Part shown: positions 1-11,529 of the stretch, piece by piece
Layout: every line of letters begins with the position of its first letter
Position numbering within the stretch: the first letter of the stretch is position 1
The notes under the pieces: model-generated
The model's database searches: none
The model's input: the letters and a program-made list of their open reading frames with translations, nothing else
What the model was told of the DNA's origin: nothing
Assembly (NCBI GenBank): GCA_964036665.1
Contig: OZ038529.1
Span: forward strand, 7,052,501 to 7,116,500
DNA: 64,000 nt
Source of the DNA: Gordius sp. MW1
Taxonomy: Eukaryota > Nematomorpha > Gordioida > Gordea > Gordiidae
Direction of reading: 5' to 3'
Position numbers and translations under genes: made by a program

Positions 1-510
1 TTCCTTTGCACTAATACATTGTTATTCTCATGCAGTATTATCACTCACCCTTGAATACATATTTATTAACTTTTACTCACGAAGGAAGATATTTTATATA
101 TTTTACTCATATATGGGTGGTTAAAATTAACGCGCATTAAATGTCACACTGTTTTGTAATAAAATGGTTAAAATATAATACAAAATTTGGTATTTCAAGT
201 ACGTCGATCGATTAGTATTAACTATGAGAGATAATTCACGTGAGATATTTTCCAAAATAGTGATAACACTTTGTCAATAAGTGGGGAAGTAAAAAAAAAT
301 CGAAAAGATAGGCGATGTTGTATTGGGGGATATATAATAATAAATAGGTAGTAATGAAAGGAGAGAGTAATAAACGATTATAAAAAATGGTAAATTTGCT
401 AACGGGGTACATCCGGGGGCTTTGATCCTTTGCTGTTAAAATGAGAGATTTTGAGGCATTAAATGCTATATCGCTGGAAGTTTCTTCGTACAGGGACACA
501 ATAGGTTTAG
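1..510. other. AT-rich intergenic DNA, nothing recognised
   Basis: I see no gene here. A 100-codon open frame on the minus strand (236-538) starts inside the terminal inverted repeat of the neighbouring MITE and resembles nothing I know, so I do not call it. The last 8 bases of the flank (511-518) are the left target-site duplication of that MITE. Confidence 0.5.
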
Positions 511-518
511 GGTTGCAC

Positions 519-1924
519 CATAGACTAATAATAAACATAGACTGCCGAACAACTGTTTTTTTGTAAGACAGACAGTAAGAAGGCAGATATCTTGATACAA
601 TCAGAGCAAATCGACCTATATATAAATCTAATGAAATGAGCTCAAATTTATAAATAAATCAAGAAAATTAAATTTTTTGGGGGTTAATTAGGACATACAA
701 AAATTGTTTCAATTTATAAAAGCTTAAAATAGATAAAATAGCATACTCTATTCATATCATTACTTACCTAATATTCTTGTGTGATCTATATCTTCATATC
801 ATTACTTACTCAATATTCTTGTGTGATCTGTATCTTCTTATTAAAATATTCTTATTGGTATACAAACTACCATATTGGTGACTCAAACGTGATGGAATTA
901 AACACAACAATATTCTTATTGGTATACAAACTACCATAAATTTAATATGTAATGTGAACAAATAGAACTATAAATTTAGCGCCATCTATATTACATTTGA
1001 ATTTCAAATTTATAGTGATAATGCTTGAGCATTTTTAAGGCAAAGTTTTTTTCAGGACTTATCTGTGGGAAGTATTTTAAAAAAGGGAAAGGGACGTATT
1101 TAAATTTTTTAAAACTTTTAACATGAATAAAAAAGATCCTGTTATAGAGCAAAAAAAGGTCCATATTCATAAAAAGTAAAAAATAAAAAGGTCCCTGCTA
1201 CATCTGAATGTAAATTAAACAATAAGTTTATTCAAAAATACAGTATATAACGTTTATAAATATTGCACAATATATATAAGATCGTATAAAAACACTAATT
1301 GAATGGGATCATATCCTTTATTGACCTGTAAAAATAATTGCCTTACTTAACTTTTGCCTCATGTTAGTTTTAAAGTTTTGATTAATTATATTGGTAAAAT
1401 TATAAATTAAAATTTTAACATAGTAGTTTACAATTAATTTTACTAATAATTGAAAATGGTTTTACTAATAATTGAAAATGGTTTAAAGGTGGACCCATAA
1501 CTTGTATCCATTTTTCTACCAAATTTTTATTCTTCACAGGAAATCTAAATTAAAAATTAATATTAAAACAATATATCACTTGTGAAATCCTATGTTTCGA
1601 CTAGATCCTATATACAAATGGCATAGACTGCAATGCTTCATCTATTTATTTGTAAAACATGGGGACAAATTATTGTTAAATATAATGAGAAAATCTAATT
1701 AAACGTAATTAACTTGAAAAATGGCTGGTGGTAGTTGGTTATAAAAAGGGGGACGTAGCTTAGATGACGTATTCCTTATATCAATGTTGCAATGGATATA
1801 TTACTTGATATACTTTCCTATTTTAAAATGGCGGACGAAGCGTTAAAATTGGCTGAATTTAGCGCAAGCTATTTAGATACAGAAAAACAGCTGTTCGGCA
1901 GTCTTTGTTTATTATTAGTCTATG
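519..1924. mobile_element. hAT-like non-autonomous element, copy 1 (CATAGACT family)
   Basis: The element is 1,406 bp. Its left end CATAGACTAATAATAAACA is mirrored at the right end, and the inverted match continues through GACTGCCGAACA(A/G)CTGTTTTT. The 8-bp sequence GGTTGCAC lies immediately outside both ends (511-518 and 1925-1932). A perfect 8-bp target duplication is the hallmark of hAT transposition. The interior is AT-rich and has no transposase frame, so it must have been moved by an enzyme encoded elsewhere. A second, shorter family member lies at 1973-2412. Confidence 0.85.
753..836. repeat. Tandem duplication of a 42-bp unit
   Basis: Two near-identical 42-bp units, each starting CATATCATTACTTAC, lie head to tail inside the hAT-like element. 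A second direct repeat in the same element, ATTCTTATTGGTATACAAAC, occurs near 847 and again near 911. Both look like internal duplications with no coding meaning. Confidence 0.6.
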
Positions 1925-1972
1925 GGTTGCACACGCACACTAACATCGCCTCTTGCTGAGTTCCGCTAGTAT

Positions 1973-2412
1973 CATAGACTAGATAGACTGCTCATCAACG
2001 CACAAAATGTGTACCCTTTTTCCACCATTTTGATGTTAACATGGTAAAGTGGTGATCATATAGAATTAGTAAATTTAGCAAATTAAATAATCTTAAAAAG
2101 GTAAATAAAAACATTGAATTGGGTATATCAAAAACAGCATTTTAAAATAAATATCATTTACAAAATACATAAAAATTAAAAATGTAAAACTGCGATTAAT
2201 GTTAGTTTAATAATATAGCGCCATCAATATTTTGTATAATATTAATTTATTGACATTCGTTTTAATTTATATACTAGTGTGGAAGGTAAATTGACTGTTA
2301 TATAGCAAAATTACATGGTTAAAATACATTAGTTGCACTCTTCAAAATGGAGGAAAATTTGACACAATTAACCACATGCAACACATGACATGAGCAGTCC
2401 ATCTAGCCTATG
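1973..2412. mobile_element. hAT-like non-autonomous element, copy 2 (CATAGACT family)
   Basis: The element is 440 bp. Its left end CATAGACTAGATAGACTGCT is mirrored with few mismatches at the right end. The 8-bp GCTAGTAT is repeated exactly on both sides (1965-1972 and 2413-2420). It shares the CATAGACT terminus and the AGACTGC motif with the element at 519-1924 but is much shorter and has a different interior. No coding frame is present. A lone terminus of the same type is seen at 6650-6670. Confidence 0.85.
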
Positions 2413-2420
2413 GCTAGTAT

Positions 2421-2939
2421 ACCTAAAAAAGAAACATAAATCGTTTAACCCGTCAGGTACCACTAATTTTTAACCGGTCAATTTTTGTTAAAAAATAATT
2501 AGCATCCCTAGGGTTTAGTTAAGAACGGTCAGTTAAATTTTTTTTTGAAAAGTAATGCACTCAGGTAGATAGGAGGGTGTCCCCTAAAGGTGACAATGGG
2601 AACACCAAAAATACATCATTACTTATTTAATTACATTAATTACAATAAAATTAATTGTAAGTCATGATACTGAGCCAATCATTTTAAATGCAATCCGGCA
2701 TTACTACAAAAACATTTAAGGCCTCTGACTTTCTTATAAACTTTAACAGCGCCTCTGTAAACAGGCTTCTTTTTGATGTTTTGAGATTTCGGTTAATATC
2801 TTGTTAAAGCAAAGCAAACACTTCTTTTCGGTTGAAAACCATTTTTTTTAAATAAAACATTACTGTTGATCTTCCAAAGGTGTATAATGAATTATATTCA
2901 TTGTTTGAATTGTATATTTGTCACGCATTTTGACGCGTC
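2421..2939. other. Intergenic DNA, nothing recognised
   Basis: AT-rich sequence without a supportable gene. Its distal part may include the decayed C-terminal end of the piggyBac transposase that starts beyond 2940, but I cannot follow a frame there. Confidence 0.4.
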
Positions 2940-3841
2940 GCGTCTATGCTAAACTCAATCAAAGGCAAATACTATTTTCTCCTATAAAAAATATTTATAG
3001 AATTAATATTTTGGTCAAATCTATCGACCCCACCCGTATCTATTGTACATTTATACCATAAACTGATAATCAACTTGTATTCTCGACTGCATATTGCTTG
3101 AACCCATTCCGCCGATTTTTCTTATAGTCTGGGTTCCATGACTATTCGATAACTTGTTGACTAAACAGTTGTCATTCCTTTGTATTGCTACTAAATTGGA
3201 AGTAACTTTTTTCTCAGAATAACCTCGCTTTTTAAAAAAACTTTATGATCACTTATCGGGTAATTATTAGAATGTATACTATAAGGAAATTTTTACCGTA
3301 ATTTATCAAAAGATCCATCATGAAAGCTACCCCTAAACCAAGTGTTTTTGGATGTGGTATACACGAAGGACCCTGATAAACGTGAAAAGCCCTAAGTACC
3401 TAGACTTTGTTTCCGCTGACCATAATTATTATATCCAAAGCGCATTGGCTTTTCTTTTATAAATTTGGTGCTTCCATAATAACGGACATGGTTTCGGCCA
3501 TTTAAATATTGGATGCTTTTACATATTTAAAAATTTTCTTATTATGTTTATTAAGGTTGAAAAACTCCTGCACTTTGGCAATTTCAGTCATGTCTAACTT
3601 TTTTGTTATATCCTGAAACCTATTACGGCGCATTCCATATGAGACCATCTGATTGTAGCAATGATTGCAGTCCATAAAACATTTAAGATTTTTCGGAGTT
3701 AGATACCTTTTTAGGAGTAAGCAATATTACACTCCACCCTTTTTATAATGGCTGGCAAATCTATCATATTAACAAAAAATGCCATAATTTTATCGAAGAA
3801 AAGTTGCTCAAAATAATTTTCTGGGGTTGGTGACGTTTTAC

Positions 3842-5492
3842 CAGGGGTTTGTCCCGAACCCCTGGACTCGAACCGGGTAAAACCCGATGTTTTACAGAAC
3901 CCGAACCCATTTTTAAAAATACCATTAAAACCCGAACCCGATGAATACAAAAAAGGGTTCGGGTTCGGGTTTTTAATTCAAAAATATATTATGAATTGAA
4001 TATCTCAATTTTCTCTATCATGTTCATGACATTGTAACGAAAACCATACGATTGTAATTTCAATATTTTTATGTTTCCGACATTTTTCATTCATTAATCG
4101 ATACTATATAATATATATTAGTTATGGTATGGTTTTTAATTATAATAACAGTTTTTAAAAAGTTAATAAAACTCCATAAAAATTTATAAATATTAAATTA
4201 AATCTACATATAATGATAAGTTTTTTTCTATATATTATATTTAAACTAGAGGTGTGCACGGATCAAATTTTTTTAGATCCGATCCGATCCGACGGGTTTT
4301 TGAAAAATTTTATATCCATCCGATCCGATCCGAGTTTTTTAAAATCTAAATCCGATCCGATCCGAGTTTTTTAAAATCTAAATACGATCCGATCCGATCC
4401 GAAATTTTTATTTAAAATTTTACGAACAGAACTTTTTAATGATGATTAAATTCAAAATACATAAAAATAAGGTATAGCAATTTTAATAGACCTGAAATAA
4501 ATATAAATTTTATTTGACTAATTCCATATTATCATATAAAAATAATAAAGAATCTAAATTTTCTGATTTAATTCGGGGAAAGGAGCTACGCGTGTGCCTT
4601 AAGGAAAGGGGAGATTGTGATTGATAATTTTCGGAGTTGAGTTGAGTTGAGATAGAAAGAGATGCGTGTGCTAAAAAGAAAACGGGAGATGCTGATTTAT
4701 CATTGACACTAGCTCCTTTCTCGCCAAACAAGAAAGTCTAGCTAGGGAAAAACGCTAGGGAAATACTGATAAATATATTAGGGTAAGTAAGGTGAGAGGT
4801 GGTATTGGGCATCAAAAATGGTAAAGTAAAAAAAGAATGCAAAGATAATTATGAAAAGGTATACTAAAAATTATTCATTTAATTAATTAGAACTTATTAT
4901 TGTTTATTTTAAATATGAAAATCCGATCCGATCCGACTAAAATAAAATGTTGATCCGATCCGATCCGACTTCCAAAATTAAAATGTTGATCCGATCCGTC
5001 CGAATCCGAGTTCGGACGGATCGGATGTCGGATCGGATTGATCCGTGCACACCTCTAATTTAAACTAAAATTTATATAATAATTGTAAAATACTTTAAAT
5101 ATATGAACTTTAACATTTAATATAAAGAAATATCAGATGTTTTAGTTGAATAAAAATATTTTTGTGTAATTTATAATATGGTATGGCTTTTATTGATTAT
5201 ATTTTTATTGCTTTTAAATCCAAAAATAAATTAGAACATTAAAAATTCAATACATATGCACAATGAGATGAAATAATTGTCATGTGAATTAGGTGCTATT
5301 TAAAAATTAAGTTAACTATTCAATAATTTTTTGAAGGTAAAAATGTATTATTAGTATAACATAATTTCTTGAACCCGAACCTGTACCCGAACCCAATTCC
5401 TTAAACCCGAAAACGAACCCGAACCCGATTTCAAAATTTATGCCAAACCCGAACACGAACCCGATTTTATTTTGGGCGGGTTCAAACCCCTG
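3842..5492. mobile_element. hAT-like non-autonomous element with CCCGAA subterminal repeats
   Basis: The left end CAGGGGTTTGTCCCGAACCC is mirrored by a right end reading GGGCGGGTTCAAACCCCTG. Both arms are packed with short CCCGAACC-type subterminal repeats (3852-3975 and 5370-5480), a layout common in hAT elements. The flanking octamers CGTTTTAC and GTGTTTAC agree at 5 of 8 positions, consistent with an old, decayed 8-bp target duplication. The element sits inside a piggyBac fossil and itself contains another element (4248-5056). No transposase frame is present. Confidence 0.7.
4248..5056. mobile_element. Inner hAT-like element with GATCC subterminal repeats
   Basis: The terminal inverted repeats are AGAGGTGTGCACGGATCAA on the left and its mirror, ending GTGCACACCTCT, on the right. 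Direct tracts of GATCCGATCC lie just inside both ends. The same TTTAAACT is found immediately left of the element and 2 bp beyond its right end, a probable target duplication. It was inserted into the older element at 3842-5492. No protein is encoded; small open frames in the middle are not recognisable. Confidence 0.75.
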
Positions 5493-5770
5493 GTGTTTAC
5501 TATCACCTTCCTTGCGACCACATGGGAAAAATATTTTCTGATCATCCTGCTAATTCAAATTATCTTGGAAGGATGAACTTTTTTAATCGGAAGAACAAAT
5601 AATCTCTACACAAGACGTAATCATTGATCATGTAGGTAGATGCTCCAAATCGGCTTCTATATTATCTAAACTTTCTGTCACCTTCTTCGCTTGGAGGAAT
5701 AATAAGAACTTCTTTATCTAAATTAGGGCATTCCAATTCTTCTGACAATGTCCTAAAAGCGGTACGATCA

Positions 5771-6826
5771 AACTGTTTTAAGAATTGATACAAAGTTAAT
5801 TGAAAACCTCATATTTTAAGCACAAATCTAAAACTTTTCTCTAAAATTTTTTTGTCTCTGTAGCTATAAAAATCAAAGGGAGAGGAACAAGACTTATTAT
5901 AAAATGGCTTCCAAGACTTAAAATCAGTTTTGTAAAGTATATTTGTTAACAGGCATCGTTTACAAGGTTTAAAAATACGTAAATAAATTATTGCCAAAAA
6001 ATGCTCTTCCTAATGTCACTTCTAGGTGACATTAAAATTAAAAGTTTAAAAAAGATAGGATAAAAATATAAAAAATATATATTAAGAACGATTGATCCGA
6101 AGGAGATAAACGTTATGTGAGATTATTGGACAACAATTGTGTATTGAAATAAATTTCAAAAATTTAATTTCAATAAATACTTTTTTAATAGACATCATTC
6201 TTATAGGTGTGACTTAAAGGTTACATTGATATTTTTCGGTTTAAAAATTGGAAGAAAAAAAAAATTTAATATTAATAAATAACCAAAACCCATTACTTAA
6301 GAGTTTCCCAAATCCTTAGAATAATTATAATAGCTCTAATTATTATATTTTTTATTGAGCAATATAATCTTTAGAGCCCTCAAATATTAAAAACAAAGTA
6401 ACATACAACGTGTATTTAATATTAAAGATAGAGGGGGGAGCAAAACATATTTTTTTTTAATTATTAAGGCTATTTGTATTTTAAAAAAATCACATTTCCC
6501 TTCCCTGGCTATGTCCATGCTAGTTCAATATGTTTTTATTACGTTCTAAATACACTTATAATAACCTAAATTACTATATATATATGTCCTTCCCTTATTT
6601 GTGATCATTTCAAAATGGCTGAATATTAGCACACGTATTTAATGTTGATAGCAGTCTATCTAGTCTATAGGTAAAACTGCCGACTGCCGCGACATCCAAG
6701 CGTTTATCCATTTTTTAAGCAATCTGCTTTAATGATATGAAATCTTAAAATAATTTGTATTAACTCTGTTTGTCACCAAGAACATAATATATGGATTAAT
6801 TTTTAAAATTGATATTATTGATAACT
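5771..6826. other. Intergenic DNA with a solitary hAT-like terminus
   Basis: AT-rich and without a gene. GCAGTCTATCTAGTCTATAG at 6651-6670 is an inverted copy of the CATAGACT-family terminus, but I did not find its partner, so it is a truncated or rearranged copy. A short palindrome, TAATGTCACTTCTAGGTGACATTA, lies at about 6013-6036. The 15 bases at 6827-6841 are the left target duplication of the LINE that follows. Confidence 0.45.
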
Positions 6827-6926
6827 AGTTAATTATAAATTTTACCCCGCCCGCGCAATGTGAAAAATACACTAGGGTTACTGCCAACTCACAACAAAGG
6901 CGGTTAAGGAAATTAATTGTTGAAAG

Positions 6927-9072
6927 AATGCGAATAACGTGCTGGAATGTGGGAACGTTGACGGGGAAGAGCATCGAGGTTGCACAAATGCTAAAAAGAA
7001 GAAAGGTACACATCGCCTGCTTACAAGAGACGAGGTGAAACGGAACGAAAGCTTGGGAATTAGGAGAAGGATACAAGCTTTTCTATAGTGGGTCACCAAA
7101 TCGTAGAAACGGGGTCGGTATCGTTCTAAGCGAATCGTTCAAGGACAAGGTGGTCGAAGTCAAGCGTTGTTCCGACAGGCTAATATGGGTGAAGATTGCA
7201 GATCAAGGGGCCGTTATGTGCGCGTATGCTCCCCAAATTGGGTGTTCGGAATCAGAGTAAGACATATTCTTCTATTCATTGGGAAAGGAAATACAAGGAA
7301 TCCGACAGGAAGAAAGGCTAATTATTGGGGCCGATTTCAACGCTCACGTAGGAAAAGATCGCCTTGGGTATGAACGAAATCATGGAGGCTATGGGCATGG
7401 TCTGAAGAACAAAGAAGGGGAAAAACTTCTCCAAGTATTTTAAGCATATGACATGGCGATCGTTAACACCTATTTTAAAAACGTGAAGATCATATTGTAA
7501 CCTATAGAAGTGGGAAGCATTTTAGTCAAATTGACTATTAGCTTATACGGCAAAAGGACTTCCATCAAGGATTGCAAAGTAATACCGGGAGAAATCGTCA
7601 GGCAACATCGTCCCCTTGTTATGGATCTTGACAGAAGAGTATTTCCCAAAAGAAGAAAGGTCTATGAGCCTCGAATTCGATACGAAAGGATAAAGGACAC
7701 GTCGACAAACGAAAAATACCATATAAAAGCTTCCTCACTTTCGGGTGCAAGAAAGTTGCAAAGGGACGTAGATGACGATTGGGAGACGCTATCTAAGGAC
7801 ATAAAGGAAACAGCGATTCGTGTTCTAGGACAGACCAAAGGAGGCAAAGCTATGAATAGGGAATTATGGTGGTGGGATCAATCGGTTAGGGATTTCATCG
7901 AAAGAAAGAAAAATCTATATAGACGGTGGCATAAATCAAAGAAGTTGGCGGATTATCAAGAGTATAGGGATGCAAATAGGGTCGCAAAAAGGCCATTGCA
8001 ATAGCGAAGAATGCCGCCTACACCGAGATGGCAAACAAACTGGATCATAAAGGGGGCGATAGGCTTATGTATAAATTGGCCAAGATAGGGGAGAAGAAAA
8101 GCCGCGATGTCGGAGTTTTTAATATAGTCAAAGACGAGAAGGGTCAAACATTCAAGCCGAAGAAAGTGATAAAAAGGTGGAAAGGATATTTTAAGAACCT
8201 TATGAATATTGCAAATGACAAGGATTCCCTTCCCGAAATTGAGCCGAACATAAGTATGGTCGAACTCTTTCAGGAGATTAAGTTAGGGCACAAATGAACA
8301 AGATGCAAAAAGGAAAAGCAAATGACCTAGATAGAATACCTATGGAAACATTGCTCGGATGTCGTGAAGATGGAGTCACCACCATGGCGAACCTACTTAA
8401 CAAGATATTGGTAGAAGAGCGAATTACTAATCAATGGAGAGCAAGCACGATTATACCCTTATTTAAAGGCAAAGGAGACCCTCAAGACTGTGGCAATTAC
8501 AGAAGTATCAACCTAACTTGCCACTCCTTGAAACTTATGGAAAGGATCTTAGTAACAAGGCTGAAAAACGAGATGGAAAAATCGGCTAAATAATTCGGAT
8601 TTGTGGCCGGCAAATTCACAATCGACCCAATCTTCGCACTAAGGCAAATGATGGATAAGTATGGTAAAAAGGAAAGACCTATATATGGTATTTATCGACT
8701 TGGAGAAAGCTTGTGACACGGTCCCCCGCGATTTAATATGGTGGTGCCTGAGAAAACAAAATATCCCTGACGCATATATACGGCTTGTGAAAAATATTTA
8801 TGAAGCCTCAAATTGCGTTGGAACGACAGTTGGAGACTCTAAATCTTTTCGAGATAAAATTGGATTACATCAAGGATCTGCTTTAAGTTCCTTTTTATTT
8901 AATATAATTATAGACACGATAACGAGGGACATTCAAAAGCCATCGCCATGGTGCATGCTATATGCCGATGATATAGTACTATGCGAGGAAACAAGGGAGA
9001 GAGTATTCGAAGGAACCGAAAAGTGGTCAAAGCGCTTAGCTTGATATGGGTTAAAGGTCAACGATCGAAAAA
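6927..9072 (+). pseudogene. LINE ORF, 5' part: AP-endonuclease and reverse transcriptase
   Basis: Translation from ATG 6927 gives an endonuclease start with CWNVGTLTG and IACLQETR. A TGA then replaces what is normally a Trp codon (about 7036). Later endonuclease motifs are visible at about 7318-7350 (IIGADFNAHVG). The reverse transcriptase follows in pieces across three frames: a finger region at about 8480-8590, FIDLEKACDTVPRDL at about 8690-8735, LHQGSALSSFLF at about 8868-8905, and the catalytic box YADDIVLC at about 8960-8985. The first two Asp of the polymerase triad (FID and ADD contexts) are retained. At least five stops or frame changes show it is non-functional. The frame is cut at 9077 by the LTR insertion and resumes at 14691. 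Confidence 0.85.
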
Positions 9073-9077
9073 CGGTA

Positions 9078-9261
9078 TATAAAGTAGATGGTTTATTAGG
9101 TAACATACAAGAAACAAAACAAAAGGTGACTGATGGTAATTACAATAACACGTTTAAATAGACATTCAATTTACAACCAATTAACAATCAATTAACATTG
9201 CATTTCAATTCGAACGCTTAAGGTCATGCCAATTAGGTAGATAGTATTTGCATACATTACA
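9078..9261 (-). repeat. 3' LTR of the Gypsy-type element
   Basis: This 184-bp sequence is repeated at 14507-14690 with only a few substitutions. On the element's strand it starts TGTAATGTATGC and ends CTTTATA. The outer flank is the CGGTA target duplication. The low divergence from its partner suggests a fairly recent insertion. Confidence 0.88.
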
Positions 9262-9499
9262 TTACTCCCCATTTTAAAGTTGCCCTCCATCGTATCGATC
9301 AGGTGACCCTTTTGTGTTCTAAAATGTTTCGCTCGGACACCGCACCTTGGTCAATCGTTGTTCTTTCCCGTAACTGATCTCCGTGTTTCCTTCTTGTATT
9401 TCGGTTTATATTAACGTCATACGTAGTCGAACTTGTTAGTGCTTCTACAAGTCCTTCCCTCCATCCCGGACTTGTGTCATTATGTACCCACACCTGCTA

Positions 9500-10813
9500 C
9501 TCGGGTTAGAAGAATCTTTCGTGGGTCCATCGGTTTTTATAGTACTTTTGTTTCCAGATCGATTCTTCAACCTTGTCGCGAGTCGTTCTTCTGAGCTGGT
9601 CTAGCGTCGTACGAATCCTGCGATTGAACATCGCCTCAGCCGGGCTAATACCTGTAGTCACGTTTTGACTACTACGCATGCTCATTAATACTTGTAGGAA
9701 GTTTAACGAGTCATTAACCCCCGACTTTTTATTCGCATAGATTGCTGCCGATGCCTCTCTGTCGATGACGGAGTAATTTTTCTCAGCGGAATTTAGGGAA
9801 CGAGAGGCGTAGGCAATAGGTTTTTCTTGGCCTGAGGAAAACTTATGCGCTATGCTCCTAAACCTAAATCTGACGCGTCGATTGAAATTATAATAGGCAA
9901 TTCTTTTTGATAAGGCACTATAGTTTTTCTGTTAGAAATTCTAGTTTTAACTTTTTAAAAAGTTAATTTTTCTAAGTCGCCCCATACCCATTTTGTATAT
10001 ATGGAAGTTAATTTGTATAAAGGAGCGCAATTTATCTGAAGTTTGGGGATAAAAGTTTCTAAATAGTTTACCAATCCAAGGAAAGAACGAAGTTCCTTTT
10101 TGTTTTCGGGTGTTCTAAAACTCTTAATCTTTAGAACTATCCTCACTCGCTGTTATACCTTCACTATTAATTATATGTCCTAAGTATTTAACAGACTTTT
10201 TAAATAGTTGCATTTTTGTTTGAGATGTTGTTAAACCAACAGTTTGAAAGAAATTTAATACTGTTACTAATTTGTTTAAGTGATCCTTTTCGTTTTTACC
10301 GCTAATTATAACATCGTCCATAAAGACGCTCACCCCGGGTATGTTATTAACCAATTGTCTCATAAACCTATGAAAGATAATCGGCGCTGTTGTGAGCCCA
10401 AACGGTAATCTCTTATAACGAAAATATCCTATATGCGTTGATATATTTACTTGATTTCTCATCAAGTTCAAGTTGTAAAAAGGCATCTTTGAGGTCAATG
10501 ATAGAAATTTTTTTACCTCCGGCTATTCTTTCAGCCACGTCGCTGAAAGTCGGTAAAATATCCTGATCTTTAGCCAAGTTTGATTTATGGTTAAACGAAA
10601 ATCACCACATATACGCATCTGCCCTGTTTTCTTCTTAACATTTACAGTTGGCGTAGCCCATTTAATTGGCGTTAAAGTAGGATTAATTTTTTCAATGATG
10701 TCTTCGTTAAGTAGCCGTTGTAGTTCATCTTCTACAGCTTGTCGTAGTGGAAACGGTACTCTTTTCGCTGCAAACATTTTTGGCATCGCGTTATCATTGA
10801 TTTCGAGTGTCAC
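9500..10813 (-). pseudogene. pol of the Gypsy-type element: RT, partial RNase H, integrase C-terminus
   Basis: On the minus strand the RT begins near 10813 with the RLLNEDIIEK and WATPTVNVKKK blocks and continues after a frameshift through RYKRLPFGLTTAP (about 10390-10440). The catalytic box FMDDVII is at about 10305-10325. Connection-domain sequence follows (RSFLGLVNYLETFIP, about 10040-10095). RNase H is reduced to a stretch with the context SIDASDLGLGA (about 9860-9890) and KPIAYASRSLN (about 9790-9820). The frame then jumps to an integrase C-terminal segment, SPAEAMFNRRIRT (about 9610-9650), so most of RNase H and the whole integrase catalytic core are missing. Stops confirm it is dead. 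Confidence 0.8.
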
Positions 10814-10832
10814 TTTGAAATCTTTTACTTTC

Positions 10833-11529
10833 CTAATTTTTCGGAAAAGACGTGGGGAAATTGTTTAATAATTTCATGTACATTTGAAGGTATTTAATAA
10901 TAGAATTTAAGCAAACCGACTTTGGTAAAATTAAGTTAAATTTTGAGATAAATGGAATACCGAATATTGCTGAACCTTTACCTCTGATGACATAAATATC
11001 TATATACTTTGTCATACCGCCAACGTCCACCTTCACTTTGGTTTTACCAAGTGTTGAAATAGCCGTTCTACGATAGCCGTATATCTTCGGAGCTTGGTAA
11101 AGTTTAGGCTTGCCGATTCGAGACCACGTTATTTCATCAATGAAGCTACATGCCGCACCCTTATCGAAGATCATTTCATAGGGCACATCGCTAATGCGTA
11201 CATTGATGTGAGCTTTGGTGTGATGATCGGAGTCGTGGTTGATGGCTGATAACGTATTCGTCACCGTTCTACAATTTCTTGCTATATGGTTTGGTTTCCC
11301 ACGCCGATAACATTTAGGGGGTGGCTATTTCCTAAATGTGCTAAATTTAGGAAAATGTACATCTCGATTGTTGAAGTTATTAAACGACTGCTTGACCTTG
11401 TTTACTTCAACAGCCCCCGATGTTTCGTGTTCTACCGAATCTAACGCCAATGCTAGATTAACTGTTTCTTCGAAACTTATGTTACCTCTCGGATACTTAG
11501 CTCTTAACTCAATGTTAAGCCTTGGTAAG
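10833..11529 (-). pseudogene. gag C-terminus (zinc knuckle) and aspartic protease of the Gypsy-type element
   Basis: Just past the nested insertion the minus strand resumes a gag-like frame and reaches a zinc-knuckle remnant at about 11275-11318. It has the CX2CX4HX4C spacing, but the second Cys is replaced by Arg (CYRRGKPNHIARNC). A protease frame follows (11264-10833). Its active-site context reads FDKGAACSFI, where active enzymes have D(T/S)GA, so the catalytic loop is altered. A downstream FGIPFISKFN segment matches the flap/C-terminal part of the retropepsin fold. The gag-protease polyprotein is therefore present but mutated at two functional sites. Confidence 0.75.

Larger units (their letters stand above)
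2940..5770 (-). pseudogene. piggyBac-type (PGBD) transposase fossil, interrupted by a hAT-like insertion
   Basis: Fragments of a DDE_Tnp_1_7-type transposase are readable on the minus strand in shifting frames. In protein order they are an acidic N-terminal stretch with LIIPPSEEGD (about 5640-5740), the domain start SPTPENYFEQLFF (about 3792-3830), the MRRNRF block (about 3618-3651), FIKEKPMRFGY (about 3433-3470, equivalent to the piggyBac FIRGKPIRFGY block), and GGVDRFDQ (about 3012-3040, equivalent to GGVDLLDQ). Frameshifts and stops are numerous, so no active enzyme can be made. A hAT-like element at 3842-5492 separates the first two blocks. I infer the family from these motifs in their correct order; I did not find TTAA-flanked termini. 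Confidence 0.7.

Noticed and set aside
236-538. 100-codon minus-strand open frame
   Set aside because: It starts within a MITE terminus, has no family resemblance and no splice or composition support.
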